DNA of 64,000 nucleotides. It comes from Rhizobium acidisoli (lineage in GTDB: Bacteria > Pseudomonadota > Alphaproteobacteria > Rhizobiales > Rhizobiaceae). Shown piece by piece: positions 25,064 to 32,605 of this stretch (within the stretch, counting starts at the first letter, position 1; the number at the start of each line of letters is the position of its first letter). The stretch covers positions 186,001 to 250,000 of the forward strand of contig NZ_CP034999.1 in NCBI RefSeq assembly GCF_002531755.2. Reading direction: 5' to 3'. The notes under the pieces were generated by a model, which saw only the letters and a program-made list of their open reading frames with translations, ran no database searches and was not told the DNA's origin. A program made the translations under genes and the position numbers.

Positions 25064-26319
25064 GGCTTTCTTCCCCATGCTTTCTTGATCAGCGACTCGA
25101 TCTCATCGTTGACGTTGTTCATCGCCTCCAACGCGCGGTCATAGGTGGCGCGGGTGAATTGACCTCTTTCCACTTCGAAAAGGGTCTGGTTGGTCAGGCC
25201 TGCGTCCGAAACGGCTGTCGTTTTCAGCATCGGGAAATTAAGGACGTTTTCCCCGAAAATGGCCCTCAGGTAGCCGACCATCTGGTTTTGTGGCCCGTCA
25301 CTGGGCTCGAAACGCGTCACCAGATAGCGCATCCAGTTGTAATCGAAGCGGGCGCCGTGAGATGAGATCTCCCGAAGCAGGTCCGATGTCATCGACAGGA
25401 ACTGGTTCATCGACATCACGTCGAGCATCTGGGGGTGCACGGTGATCAAAACAGAGGTTGCGGCGGTCAAAGCAGACAGGGTGAGGTAGCCGAGCTGTGG
25501 CGGGCAATCAATCACCACGACATCGTAACTGGGTGCGACTTGGTCAAGCACCTCGCTGATGCGATGGAAGAACATCGTATCGCCGATCTTCCGCTTCATC
25601 AGCGCCCGCGGCGTATCGTGTTCGAACTCCATCAGTTCGAGGTTGCCAGGGATCAGATGAAGGTCGGGGATATAGGTGGCGCGCACGATTTCGGCCATCG
25701 GACGTGCGTCGTCGTAGCGTATCGCACCGTATAGTGTCTCGTTTGCACCGACATCGGTCTCTGGTTGGTTGCCAAAGAGAGTGGACAGGCTCGCCTGGGG
25801 GTCGAGATCGATGGCAAGCACTCGGTAGCCCCGAAGAGCGAGATACTGGGCGAGATGAGCAGCCGTCGTCGTCTTGCCGGACCCGCCCTTGAAATTCATC
25901 ACGGAGATGATCTGGAGCGCTTCGTTCTCACGGCGATGGGGAAGATAGCGGCGATTTCCGCGACCCACCTGGTCAAGATGCTTTCGGATCTTATGCATGT
26001 CCTCGACGGAATAGGACCGACGACCGGTCGGACTGGTGCTGACCTGCAAACCCTCGAGCTCGTTTGCGAGTTGACGGAGATACACCTCTTTCACACCGAC
26101 CAGCTTTGCTGCTTCCGCCGGCTGAAACGTGCGAATGCCTTTTTCCGCTGTGGGGGGAAAGGTCGCAAGCTGATGCTCTTGCAGTTGCGCCGACAAGGAA
26201 CGAGAATGGCGCTCAATCAAGCCCATCAGGTCTTCATCTTTTGGCGGTAATTTTGCAGCGATTTTGGGCATCCCCGAACCTGATTTCTTAAAATAGCGCT
26301 TCTGAGCGGAAATTCCCAA
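25060..26319 (-). CDS. repA: RepA partition ATPase (ParA-like)
   Basis: This 419-aa protein has an N-terminal winged-helix region (FQPAEAAKLVGVKEVYLRQL near residue 65) and a ParA ATPase domain with the deviant Walker A KGGSGKTTTAAHLAQ near 145, Walker A' DLDPQASLS near 173, and Walker B VVVIDCPPQLGY near 263. RepA segregates the plasmid with RepB and represses the repABC operon. An internal ATG (MPKIAAKLPP, 26271) is an alternative start. The operon order A-B-C is normal. Confidence 0.95.
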   Translation of the reverse strand: MGISAQKRYFKKSGSGMPKIAAKLPPKDEDLMGLIERHSRSLSAQLQEHQLATFPPTAEKGIRTFQPAEAAKLVGVKEVYLRQLANELEGLQVSTSPTGRRSYSVEDMHKIRKHLDQVGRGNRRYLPHRRENEALQIISVMNFKGGSGKTTTAAHLAQYLALRGYRVLAIDLDPQASLSTLFGNQPETDVGANETLYGAIRYDDARPMAEIVRATYIPDLHLIPGNLELMEFEHDTPRALMKRKIGDTMFFHRISEVLDQVAPSYDVVVIDCPPQLGYLTLSALTAATSVLITVHPQMLDVMSMNQFLSMTSDLLREISSHGARFDYNWMRYLVTRFEPSDGPQNQMVGYLRAIFGENVLNFPMLKTTAVSDAGLTNQTLFEVERGQFTRATYDRALEAMNNVNDEIESLIKKAWGRKP

Positions 26320-26882
26320 TCACTCCGCTGCTGACAATAAGCATCGATTCTAACAGACTGGCAAGCTATTTAGGGTTAACAAAACCTTAACGCGCTTACC
26401 TGAAAGAACACCGCGCCCCAGGTATGTCGTTTACAAACAGAGCGTTAGAGCCGCCGCGCAAATAAAGCGGCTTGAATCCGTCAACTGGATTCTTTGCACA
26501 CCGTGCCCGAGCAACAGACGTCCAACCCATCGACGTTGATAATTTGGCATATTTGCGTGGCTGGTCTTTGCGACTCAGTCGACAGGGTGGACCGGGGACC
26601 CGCGACGTAACGCGTGTACAGCCTCATGGGGATGGCATCCGAAGCAGCACGACTTCCTCCGCACGTTAGCAATGCCTTTCGGCATTTCAAGCTCGAACCA
26701 GTCCTCAAAGATCATGATGCCTCTTTACCGAAGCGGGTGACGCCAGTCTTAAAACGTCGCGCGGAGACAGAATATCGACAGCTCGCCCGCGACATAATTG
26801 AGAGCCAGGATTGGAACGCCCTACCGCCGAAACAGGACGCGCAAGAAATTGCGCGATTGGAAGGTTGATGTGCACCGTACCC
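26320..26882. other. Upstream region of repABC
   Basis: This region should hold the repA promoter and operator. An AT-rich part at 26330-26400 includes a GTTAAC-AAAA-CCTTAAC stretch, and a short inverted repeat AGCCGC/GCGGCT lies at 26449-26472. A doubtful small frame (26632-26868) is listed separately. Confidence 0.45.
26632..26868 (+). CDS. Possible small hypothetical protein or C-terminal remnant
   Basis: The frame encodes a protein-like stretch with HFKLEPVLKDHDASLPKRVT and RRAETEYRQLARDIIESQ, ending near the recombinase gene. The helical, charged composition is more gene-like than that of neighbouring frames. The start is uncertain (ATG at 26626 or 26632), there is no good ribosome site, and no family was recognised. 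It could be the tail of a disrupted gene. Confidence 0.35.
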   Translation: MASEAARLPPHVSNAFRHFKLEPVLKDHDASLPKRVTPVLKRRAETEYRQLARDIIESQDWNALPPKQDAQEIARLEG

Positions 26883-27800
26883 TCAATGACGGACGAGACC
26901 GAACCGATGCGCCTCATCCAGCAGGTCGCGGACAGAAGACGGCTGCCATTTGCGTCCACCGCGCGCCGGCCGCTCTCCCATCTCATCCAATTGGGCGGCG
27001 ATGTCGCGCAACGACAGGGTGGGATCGGCAATCGCAATCGCCGCGACGAGCTTCATCAAATAATCCTCTGGCGCCCGGCGGGGCGAGCGAGCCAGCAGCT
27101 CGGGTTCGGCCAGCTTCTCGCGAACCATGCGATGCACGGCGCGGCGCAGTCTTTCCACCGTCCAGTCATGGCCTCGGCGATTGAGGACCCGCACGACATT
27201 GTCCCAGCTATGCTTTGGGCGAAGTTGCCGAACGGTCGGAAGCCAGGTCTGGGCAGAGGAGATCAGCTCGTCAAGATAGAGTTTTTCCCGAGCCTTCGAT
27301 ACCGCCTTGATCGCTTCCGGTCGCCTCTCCCGAAGGCCTGGATTGCCCGGCAGCTTGCCGCGGGCTTTTGCCGCCTTGATGCCAGCCTTGGTTCGCTCAG
27401 CGATCAGCGCTCGTTCGAGCTGCGCGACGGCACCAAGGACCTGGAGAGAAAACATGCCCTGAGGTGTGGACGTATCGATCGGATCGCGGATCGAACGGAA
27501 ATGGACGCCGCGTTCTTCAAGGTCCTCGATCACCTGCAACAGATGGCTGACCGACCGAGCGAGGCGATCCAGCCGGACAACAACAAGCACGTCGCCGGCG
27601 GCGAGCTCGCCGAGCAGTCTCGTTAGGACGGGCCGTGCCCGTGAAGCACCTGATGCTTGCTCCTGAAAAATCCGCTCACAGCCAGCGGCGCGCAGCTCGT
27701 CCATCTGCGCGTCATGGAGCTGATCGTCGGTCGAGACGCGTGCATAGCCGATTAGACGTCTTGGGGCCGGCGATGGATTGGCGGCCTGCCGTTTTGCCAT
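26883..27800 (-). CDS. Serine recombinase (resolvase/invertase family)
   Basis: This 305-aa protein has an N-terminal resolvase domain with the catalytic serine in IGYARVSTDDQ (near residue 23) and the conserved arginines in VVVRLDRLARSVSHLLQV near 75. A conserved AQLERALIAERTKAGIKAAK helix lies near 128. The C-terminal region is longer than in Tn3 resolvases and ends in an HTH-like part (SLRDIAAQLDEMGERPARGG). It may resolve plasmid multimers or belong to a lost mobile element. It lies outside the big transposon. Confidence 0.9.
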   Translation of the reverse strand: MAKRQAANPSPAPRRLIGYARVSTDDQLHDAQMDELRAAGCERIFQEQASGASRARPVLTRLLGELAAGDVLVVVRLDRLARSVSHLLQVIEDLEERGVHFRSIRDPIDTSTPQGMFSLQVLGAVAQLERALIAERTKAGIKAAKARGKLPGNPGLRERRPEAIKAVSKAREKLYLDELISSAQTWLPTVRQLRPKHSWDNVVRVLNRRGHDWTVERLRRAVHRMVREKLAEPELLARSPRRAPEDYLMKLVAAIAIADPTLSLRDIAAQLDEMGERPARGGRKWQPSSVRDLLDEAHRFGLVRH

Positions 27801-28312
27801 GATTTTCCCGCGCGTTTTTCAGATGCTTTGTACAAATAAGGAATGGATGAGAAAATGAACAGTTGCAAGCGTGTTTTATGGCCTAAATGCAGCCCCGTCA
27901 GACTCGAAATGCGACGCCGAATGAGCATCCGGCCGTAACCTGCCTGAAACGCGCACTGGTGGCCCTCTGCGACGGAAATGCCTGAATATAAGGAGATCGG
28001 AGGAGGGGAGGGCGATCAAAGGCCGTTCGAGCGACAGAGACGACGGAGAATTCTGCACTCACCCACGCGAGAGTGCTGCTCGAAGGGACCACAAAGCGAA
28101 GACGGTTCCGCCGAACCTCGCCGAAATCTACCCAAAAGGCCGGAAAACTAAGGGTTTCCGGTCATGTAAGACGACTGACATCGCTGATTTGCGGGCTTGT
28201 GGCAATCACTTCCGATAAGCATTACTTATCGATGGTTAGACGCCCAACCCACGATCATTCCATGTGACGAACCGTAATATTTAGATAGAGTTCCTGAAAG
28301 AAATCGTTTACC
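27801..28312. other. Upstream region of the recombinase and of the split gene
   Basis: No convincing gene is present. A perfect palindrome TTTGTACAAA lies at 27827-27836, 27 bp upstream of the recombinase start, and could be its operator or crossover core. The rest probably holds the promoter of the interrupted gene at 28322. Confidence 0.45.
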
Positions 28313-28321
28313 ATGATTTCA

Positions 28322-28384
28322 ATGGCTTACGATCTCGCAAAAATTAGCATGACAGCCCTGCTGCGGCCTATCTCGGACGCCGGC
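28322..28384 (+). pseudogene. 5' piece of a DUF1612/HTH (RHE_PE00001-type) gene split by the transposon
   Basis: Twenty-one codons, MAYDLAKISMTALLRPISDA plus G, match the start I know for RHE_PE00001-family proteins. The reading frame then breaks at the transposon end (28385). An in-frame upstream ATG lies at 28313. The gene resumes in frame at 63155. The last five bases (CCGGC) are the target duplication. Confidence 0.9.
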
Positions 28385-28410
28385 TGTGGCTTTTACTTCC
28401 TGATTTCAAT
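28385..28410 (+). repeat. Left terminal inverted repeat of the transposon
   Basis: It starts TGTGGCTTTTACTT, then CCTG, then ATTTCAAT. It matches the right end at 23 of 26 positions. A subterminal GATTTCAATTGAAGC (28402-28416) is nearly repeated on the other strand at 63049-63062, possibly as a TniA binding site. Confidence 0.92.
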
Positions 28411-28467
28411 TGAAGCGCTTAGCTGAAAATCCGGCACTTAAATTTGACCTAAGGGCTTCACGTCGGC

Positions 28468-28550
28468 AGGGGAGGGGCCGTTCAAACGCCCGAGGCCTTG
28501 GTGAGGTTGACACCAAAGCGGTCGCGGCGGCACTGGCATGGTGCGGGCCA
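28468..28550 (-). repeat. Direct-repeat copy 1 of the integrase 3' end
   Basis: About 80 bp align with 31290-31370, including the shared GCCTTGGTGAGGTTGAC and GGGGAGGGG stretches. It encodes the last 18 codons of an integrase (CRRDRFGVNLTKASGV), but the catalytic tyrosine codon is changed to cysteine. It marks the left border of the metal/thiol module. Confidence 0.75.
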
Positions 28551-28561
28551 CCCGTGTCGCC

Positions 28562-28885
28562 TCAGGGACGTGGCCCGGCCAGGATAATGCAGGCGCCGAT
28601 CAGGCAGACCATTCCGCCGGTAAGATCCCAGCGATCGGGACGGTGGCCTTCGACCGCCCAAAGCCAAAGAATCGCCGCAACGATGTAGACGCCGCCATAC
28701 GCCGCATAGGTGCGGCCGGCGGCCTCGCTATCAACCAACGTCAGGAGATAGGCGAAGGCCGCGAGGGATAACATGCCCGGCGCCAGCCACCACGGAGATT
28801 TGTCGAGCCGAAGCCAGGCCCAGAAGGCGAAGCAGCCGGCGATTTCGGCGAGAGCCGCCCCCACATATGCAAACAAGGTCAACAT
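28562..28885 (-). CDS. ynfA: YnfA (UPF0060) family membrane protein
   Basis: This 107-aa protein has four hydrophobic helices and the family pattern [20 protein letters not shown] near residue 14, then [15 protein letters not shown] near 61. UPF0060 proteins resemble small multidrug-resistance carriers, and their substrate is not established. It is the last gene of the minus-strand group controlled from the MerR region, after a 54-bp gap from ccdA. It may have been recruited as an efflux component. Confidence 0.92.
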   Translation of the reverse strand: MLTLFAYVGAALAEIAGCFAFWAWLRLDKSPWWLAPGMLSLAAFAYLLTLVDSEAAGRTYAAYGGVYIVAAILWLWAVEGHRPDRWDLTGGMVCLIGACIILAGPRP

Positions 28886-28939
28886 GGCTGTCAGATTTTC
28901 ACAGTTTGCCCCGCGGCGCCAGACGCTGGAATTCGATAT

Positions 28940-29647
28940 TCAGATGGCAGTCGTGAGGGTCAGCATCCAACTCGGCAGGGCGTCAAGCAGAACTGTTTGA
29001 ACCGTGCGATCGAAGCCGGTGAGCGTCATGGCGCCGGCAAGAATGAGCAGCACTCCGAGCGCCATCTTGAGGCCAATGGCAGTGCTCCTCATGCGCCCGC
29101 GCCAGCGCAGCAAAGCCTCTCGCGACAGCGTCGATAGCAACAGCAATGGCAAGGCCGTGCCGATGCCAAACGCCAGCATGGTCAATGTAACCATGCCAAG
29201 ATTCTCGCCGCGGGTGGCCATGATGGAGGCGGCGCCCAACGTGGGGCCGACACACGGCGTCCACACCGCGCCGAGGAGCAGGCCGACACCGAACTGTCCG
29301 AAGATGCCCGAGGTGGACAGGCCGCTGAAGCGGTTTTGCGTCCAGTTGCTCACCGGACCTGCCGCGGTGGCAAAACCAACCTGCAGACGCGGCACCAGCA
29401 GCACCGCTCCGACAAGGATCAACAGCATGGCCGCGCCGGTGCGGAAGACCGTCATGTCCAGGCCGATCGAGAACCCGACGGTGGCGACGAACAGACCGAT
29501 TGCCGTGAACGACAGCGCCACTCCAGCTGCCAAGGCCAGCGGCGCCAGCCGGTGTTCCGCGACGGCGCCGGTCAAGACGACGGGGATAAGTGGCAGGACA
29601 CAGGGCGACAGGATCGAGAGGATACCGGCGAGCAAGGCGAGCAGCAT
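28940..29647 (-). CDS. ccdA: CcdA-family thiol-electron transporter
   Basis: This 235-aa membrane protein has six hydrophobic helices and the two Pro-Cys motifs of CcdA/DsbD-beta: SPCVLPLIPVV near residue 14 and TPCVGPTLGAA near 130. CcdA passes electrons from cytoplasmic thioredoxin across the membrane to periplasmic thioredoxin-like proteins. The next gene upstream (4 bp away) encodes such a protein, so the two probably form a split DsbD-like pair. In the MerR-controlled setting it may keep metal-binding thiols reduced. Confidence 0.92.
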   Translation of the reverse strand: MLLALLAGILSILSPCVLPLIPVVLTGAVAEHRLAPLALAAGVALSFTAIGLFVATVGFSIGLDMTVFRTGAAMLLILVGAVLLVPRLQVGFATAAGPVSNWTQNRFSGLSTSGIFGQFGVGLLLGAVWTPCVGPTLGAASIMATRGENLGMVTLTMLAFGIGTALPLLLLSTLSREALLRWRGRMRSTAIGLKMALGVLLILAGAMTLTGFDRTVQTVLLDALPSWMLTLTTAI

Positions 29648-29651
29648 CGGT

Positions 29652-30035
29652 CTACAGCGCCTTGCGCATGATCGCCTCGATGACGGCCGGGTTGGTCTTG
29701 CCGGTCATCCGGTCGACCTCCTTGCCGTCCTTGTAGACGATCAATGTGCTTTGCATCTGGACATGCAGCAGCTTCAGCACGTCCTTCTGCGTATCAAAAT
29801 CGACCTTAAACTCTTTCATGTCCTTGAAGTCCGGTGTGCTGAGAAGCTTGGCAACGACCGGCTTTTGCAGTTTGCATTCCCCGCACCAGGGTGCGGTGAC
29901 GTGGACGAGGACCGGTCCGCCGGCTGCTACCGCGTCCTTGAAGCCAGGCAGTGGGTCTTTACCGGCAGCAAAGACGGGTGTCGCGATTGCGAGGGCGACA
30001 GCGGCGAAGGAAAGAAGGACGTGACGGCGGTTCAT
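29652..30035 (-). CDS. Periplasmic thioredoxin-like protein
   Basis: This 127-aa protein has a signal peptide (MNRRHVLLSFAAVALAIATP, cleavage near VFAAG) and a thioredoxin fold with the active site WCGEC near residue 50, KVDFDTQK, and the cis-proline region STLIVYKDGKEV near 95. It is likely to accept electrons from CcdA and to reduce periplasmic disulfides. Its start overlaps the upstream Cys-rich gene by 4 bp. Confidence 0.9.
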   Translation of the reverse strand: MNRRHVLLSFAAVALAIATPVFAAGKDPLPGFKDAVAAGGPVLVHVTAPWCGECKLQKPVVAKLLSTPDFKDMKEFKVDFDTQKDVLKLLHVQMQSTLIVYKDGKEVDRMTGKTNPAVIEAIMRKAL

Positions 30036-30628
30036 GCAGAAGTCTCCATGGCACGAGATGCAGGGGCGAAGTGGGCGAACAGGTCATCAACTGCGGCGGC
30101 TGCGGCCTGTGGCGCGGTGATGGTAACGAACACACCAGTGGCGTTTTCCGTCAGGTCGAAGGTCAGGAAGGCGCAGCACGCCTGCTCCATCCGCATCAGT
30201 TCGCGGACCTCGGCGAGCGCTTCGGGCGCATAGGTCAGGTTCAGGCGCAGGGCGGTTCGGGTTGCCTGCCGAAGATGGCGCGACATCAGTGTCCGGATGA
30301 GCTCGGTCCGGGCCTTGAATTCGTTGGCGTCGAGCGTACAGGCAATCGGGGCGTCTTGTTTACCGTCGGTGCTGCAAGAGCCGCAGCCACAGCTGTTCGC
30401 CACCATCAGGTTTTCAGGGGCGGCCGGAGGCGCAGCCTTTCGCCGTGACAGCAACAACAGGCCGGCTGCAGGCACAATGAGCAGGATCGCGACAGCGCCC
30501 CATTTGACAAGAGCACCGCCAACCAAAACAGCGCTGGCGCTGGCGAGCATAAGAGGCACGACGCTGACCGCGCAGCAGGCGGCACAGGCCGCGACTGCAG
30601 CACCTGTCAGCTTCATTGCGGTATTCAT
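30032..30628 (-). CDS. Cys-rich membrane protein of a MerR-controlled metal operon
   Basis: This 198-aa protein has a first membrane helix with vicinal cysteines (AACAACCAVSVVPLML, residues about 13-28) and a second helix near 45-60. A loop with CGCGSC follows near 80, then a soluble domain ending in MEQACCAFLTFDL. The cysteine arrangement suggests binding of thiophilic metal ions, somewhat like MerT-type transporters, but no named family was recognised. The ATG at 30628 is chosen because the longer frame to 30688 would cover the promoter. It is the first gene of the minus-strand operon. Confidence 0.8.
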   Translation of the reverse strand: MNTAMKLTGAAVAACAACCAVSVVPLMLASASAVLVGGALVKWGAVAILLIVPAAGLLLLSRRKAAPPAAPENLMVANSCGCGSCSTDGKQDAPIACTLDANEFKARTELIRTLMSRHLRQATRTALRLNLTYAPEALAEVRELMRMEQACCAFLTFDLTENATGVFVTITAPQAAAAAVDDLFAHFAPASRAMETSA

Positions 30629-30657
30629 CTTCGACCTCCTATTTTCAGGCTGGTCGA

Positions 30658-30688
30658 AGCCTACTCCTTCAAGTAACTTGAAGCGCAA
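30658..30688 (-). promoter_or_regulatory. MerR-type promoter and operator
   Basis: On the minus strand, -35 TTGCGC and -10 TAGGCT are separated by 19 bp, the long spacer typical of MerR-activated promoters. The spacer holds the dyad CTTCAAG-TAA-CTTGAAG (30667-30683). The promoter drives the Cys-rich/thioredoxin/ccdA operon. Confidence 0.85.
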
Positions 30689-30702
30689 GGAGATAATCTG
30701 CC

Positions 30703-31146
30703 ATGAACGTTCACATCCGCGTGTTCAGCATCGGCGCCCTTGCGAAGGCGACGGGCACCAGTACGCCAACCATCCGCTACTATGAGGAAATCGGTCTTCT
30801 GCCACCCGCAAACCGGACTGCAAGCGGACAGCGCACCTACGACGAATCCGACATTGGTCGGCTGACCTTCATCAAGCAGTGCCGGGACTTCGGCTTCAGC
30901 ATCGAGCAGGTCCGGGTCCTCTCGGATCTTTCAATCAGCTCAAAGCGGGACTGTGTGGAGACCCGGGACATCGCGCAGGCGCATCTTGATGAGGTCCGCG
31001 CCAAGATGGTCGAATTACGGGCCTTGGAAACCCGGCTGCAGGGTTTCGTCACGCGTTGCAATGACGTCTGCGCCGGTGGACCGGGCAGCGACTGTGTGAT
31101 TTTCAAGGACATGGCAACGCCGCAGACGAAAGGCTGCTGCGGGTGA
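30703..31146 (+). CDS. MerR-family metal-responsive regulator
   Basis: This 147-aa protein has the MerR N-terminal HTH (FSIGALAKATGTSTPTIRYY, residues 8-27, then YEEIGLLPP) and a dimerisation helix. Cysteines lie at about residues 84, 119, 123, 131, 145 and 146. The 35-residue spacing between C84 and C119 matches that between the metal-binding cysteines of MerR/PbrR/CadR sensors, and a Cys-rich tail (KGCCG) follows. It should sense a soft metal ion and twist the 19-bp-spacer promoter at 30658. It is divergent from its target operon. The specific metal cannot be told. Confidence 0.9.
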   Translation: MNVHIRVFSIGALAKATGTSTPTIRYYEEIGLLPPANRTASGQRTYDESDIGRLTFIKQCRDFGFSIEQVRVLSDLSISSKRDCVETRDIAQAHLDEVRAKMVELRALETRLQGFVTRCNDVCAGGPGSDCVIFKDMATPQTKGCCG

Positions 31147-31289
31147 CTGGATCTGCTCGCACGACGCCTAAACCGGGCGGTCGGCATAAGATGCTGTACA
31201 GATGCGTCGGCGGCCGCCGCCGCTGCCTGCCACGTTCGGCTGAATGCTAATCTGAAAGCCTCGATTTTTCTTTGCCGCTGCACGGTGGT

Positions 31290-31370
31290 AGGGGAGGGGG
31301 TGTCAAAGCCCGGATGCCTTGGTGAGGTTGACCCGGAAGCGATCGCGGCGGCGCTGGTACTTGCGGGTCA
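31290..31370 (-). repeat. Direct-repeat copy 2 (intact integrase 3' end)
   Basis: This is the 3' end of the intact integrase gene plus about 12 bp beyond its stop. It is similar to 28468-28550. The two copies enclose the ynfA-ccdA-thioredoxin-merR module. Confidence 0.75.
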
Positions 31371-32481
31371 TCTCGGCGGATGCGTGGCCGAGTTGCTTCT
31401 GCACGTAGCGCTCGTCGACCTCTGCCGAGGAGGCGAGGCCCGCCCGCAGCGAGTGGCCGGAGAACTTTTCGGCGCGCTCGTCCGCCGTGAGCTCGGGCCG
31501 TACGCCGGCCGCCAATGCCGCCTTCTTGACGAGGCGCGCCACTTCCTGATCGAGCAACCGGTCGGGGCCGACGTCCTTGCCTTGACCGGTCACCCGCCGG
31601 AAAAACGGGCCGTGGGCGATCCTCGCGAGTTTTAGCCAGGTCTGCAGCGCGACGACGGGGCAGGTCGCATCCGAGGAGCCGCGACCGATCTCCACTTCGC
31701 GCCAACCTCGTTTTCCACGGACCGTGACAACCATGCCTTTGTCGAGGATCTCGACCCAGCCGCGGCTGTCCTTCGTCTGGTCCCGGCCGACATCGAGCCC
31801 GACGATCTCGGAACGGCGCAGCCCGCCGGCAAAACCGATCAGCAGCATCGCCCGGTCGCGCAGGCCACGCAAGGTGCCGCGGGGAAGCGTCTCTAGCATG
31901 GCGATCAGGTGTTCGGGCAATACAGCTTCCTTCTGCCGGGGAGGGGCTGCATGGGTATTGCGGATGCCGGCGAGCACGGTGGCGATATGGCGATCCTTGC
32001 GGTCCAGCGGTGTGCCCCGCTGAGAATAGTTCGAGGTTATGGCCGAAAGCCGCCGCTCGATCGTCGTCACCGAATTCGGCTTGCGGCCGGCGATCGCCGT
32101 GCCCGAGGCGGTGACCCCGTCACTGCCGGCGGCACAGGCGGTGATATAGAGGCCAACCGTCAGGGGATCGGGCGGTAGGATCTCCAGCCCTTGCCGGCGG
32201 CACCATCCTGAAAAATGCTTCCAATCGGAGGCATAGGCCTTGCGCGTGTTCGCCGAGCTGGCGGCCTCCACGTAGCCGCGCGCCTGATCTGCAAGCTGCT
32301 CGAGGTGGGCGGGCAATGCAGCAACTGCTTCCGGAAGAGGGGAGGGGAGCCCGGCGTTGGGCATGGAGATGTCAGCCGACACCTGCGGCGCCGAAAGATC
32401 GGCGTTGGCCGCCGTGCTGAGAGGCGGAGCAGAACTCTCCTCGCCATGAATTTCGCTGTTTTGCTCGATGATTTGGGCCAT
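31303..32481 (-). CDS. Tyrosine recombinase/integrase
   Basis: This 392-aa protein has an N-terminal SAM-like core-binding domain (RKAYASDWKHFSGWCRRQGL near residue 80) and a catalytic domain. The RKHRHY residues are visible as GLRRSE near 224, HSLRAG near 350, LGHAS near 370, and the tyrosine in RKYQRRRD near 381. Such recombinases resolve or integrate DNA at short inverted core sites. A 13-bp inverted repeat with 7-bp spacer lies 16 bp upstream of its start. In this element, which lacks TniR, it is a candidate cointegrate resolvase. Confidence 0.92.
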   Translation of the reverse strand: MAQIIEQNSEIHGEESSAPPLSTAANADLSAPQVSADISMPNAGLPSPLPEAVAALPAHLEQLADQARGYVEAASSANTRKAYASDWKHFSGWCRRQGLEILPPDPLTVGLYITACAAGSDGVTASGTAIAGRKPNSVTTIERRLSAITSNYSQRGTPLDRKDRHIATVLAGIRNTHAAPPRQKEAVLPEHLIAMLETLPRGTLRGLRDRAMLLIGFAGGLRRSEIVGLDVGRDQTKDSRGWVEILDKGMVVTVRGKRGWREVEIGRGSSDATCPVVALQTWLKLARIAHGPFFRRVTGQGKDVGPDRLLDQEVARLVKKAALAAGVRPELTADERAEKFSGHSLRAGLASSAEVDERYVQKQLGHASAEMTRKYQRRRDRFRVNLTKASGL

Positions 32482-32497
32482 TCCTCTATGATGACAG

Positions 32498-32530
32498 AAA
32501 TGAACGATAATGGAAGTTTATCGTTCATTT
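32498..32530. repeat. loxP-like inverted repeat, candidate recombination core or operator
   Basis: Perfect 13-bp arms AAATGAACGATAA / TTATCGTTCATTT are separated by a 7-bp spacer (TGGAAGT). The arms extend to GACA/TGTC with one extra base. Arm and spacer sizes match core sites of tyrosine recombinases. The site lies between the divergent integrase and DUF1403 genes. Confidence 0.7.
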
Positions 32531-32605
32531 TGTCTTGCCGACGGGCCGTGCGGTTTATGAGCATATCGATGGTACAAACTGCACCCATAGTTTATAGTCT
32601 TTCCC

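Noticed and set aside
22302..28329. A shared 15-mer (TGATTTCAATGGCTT) at 22302 and 28314
   Set aside because: One or two exact 15-mer repeats are expected by chance in a window of this size, and the surrounding sequences do not align.
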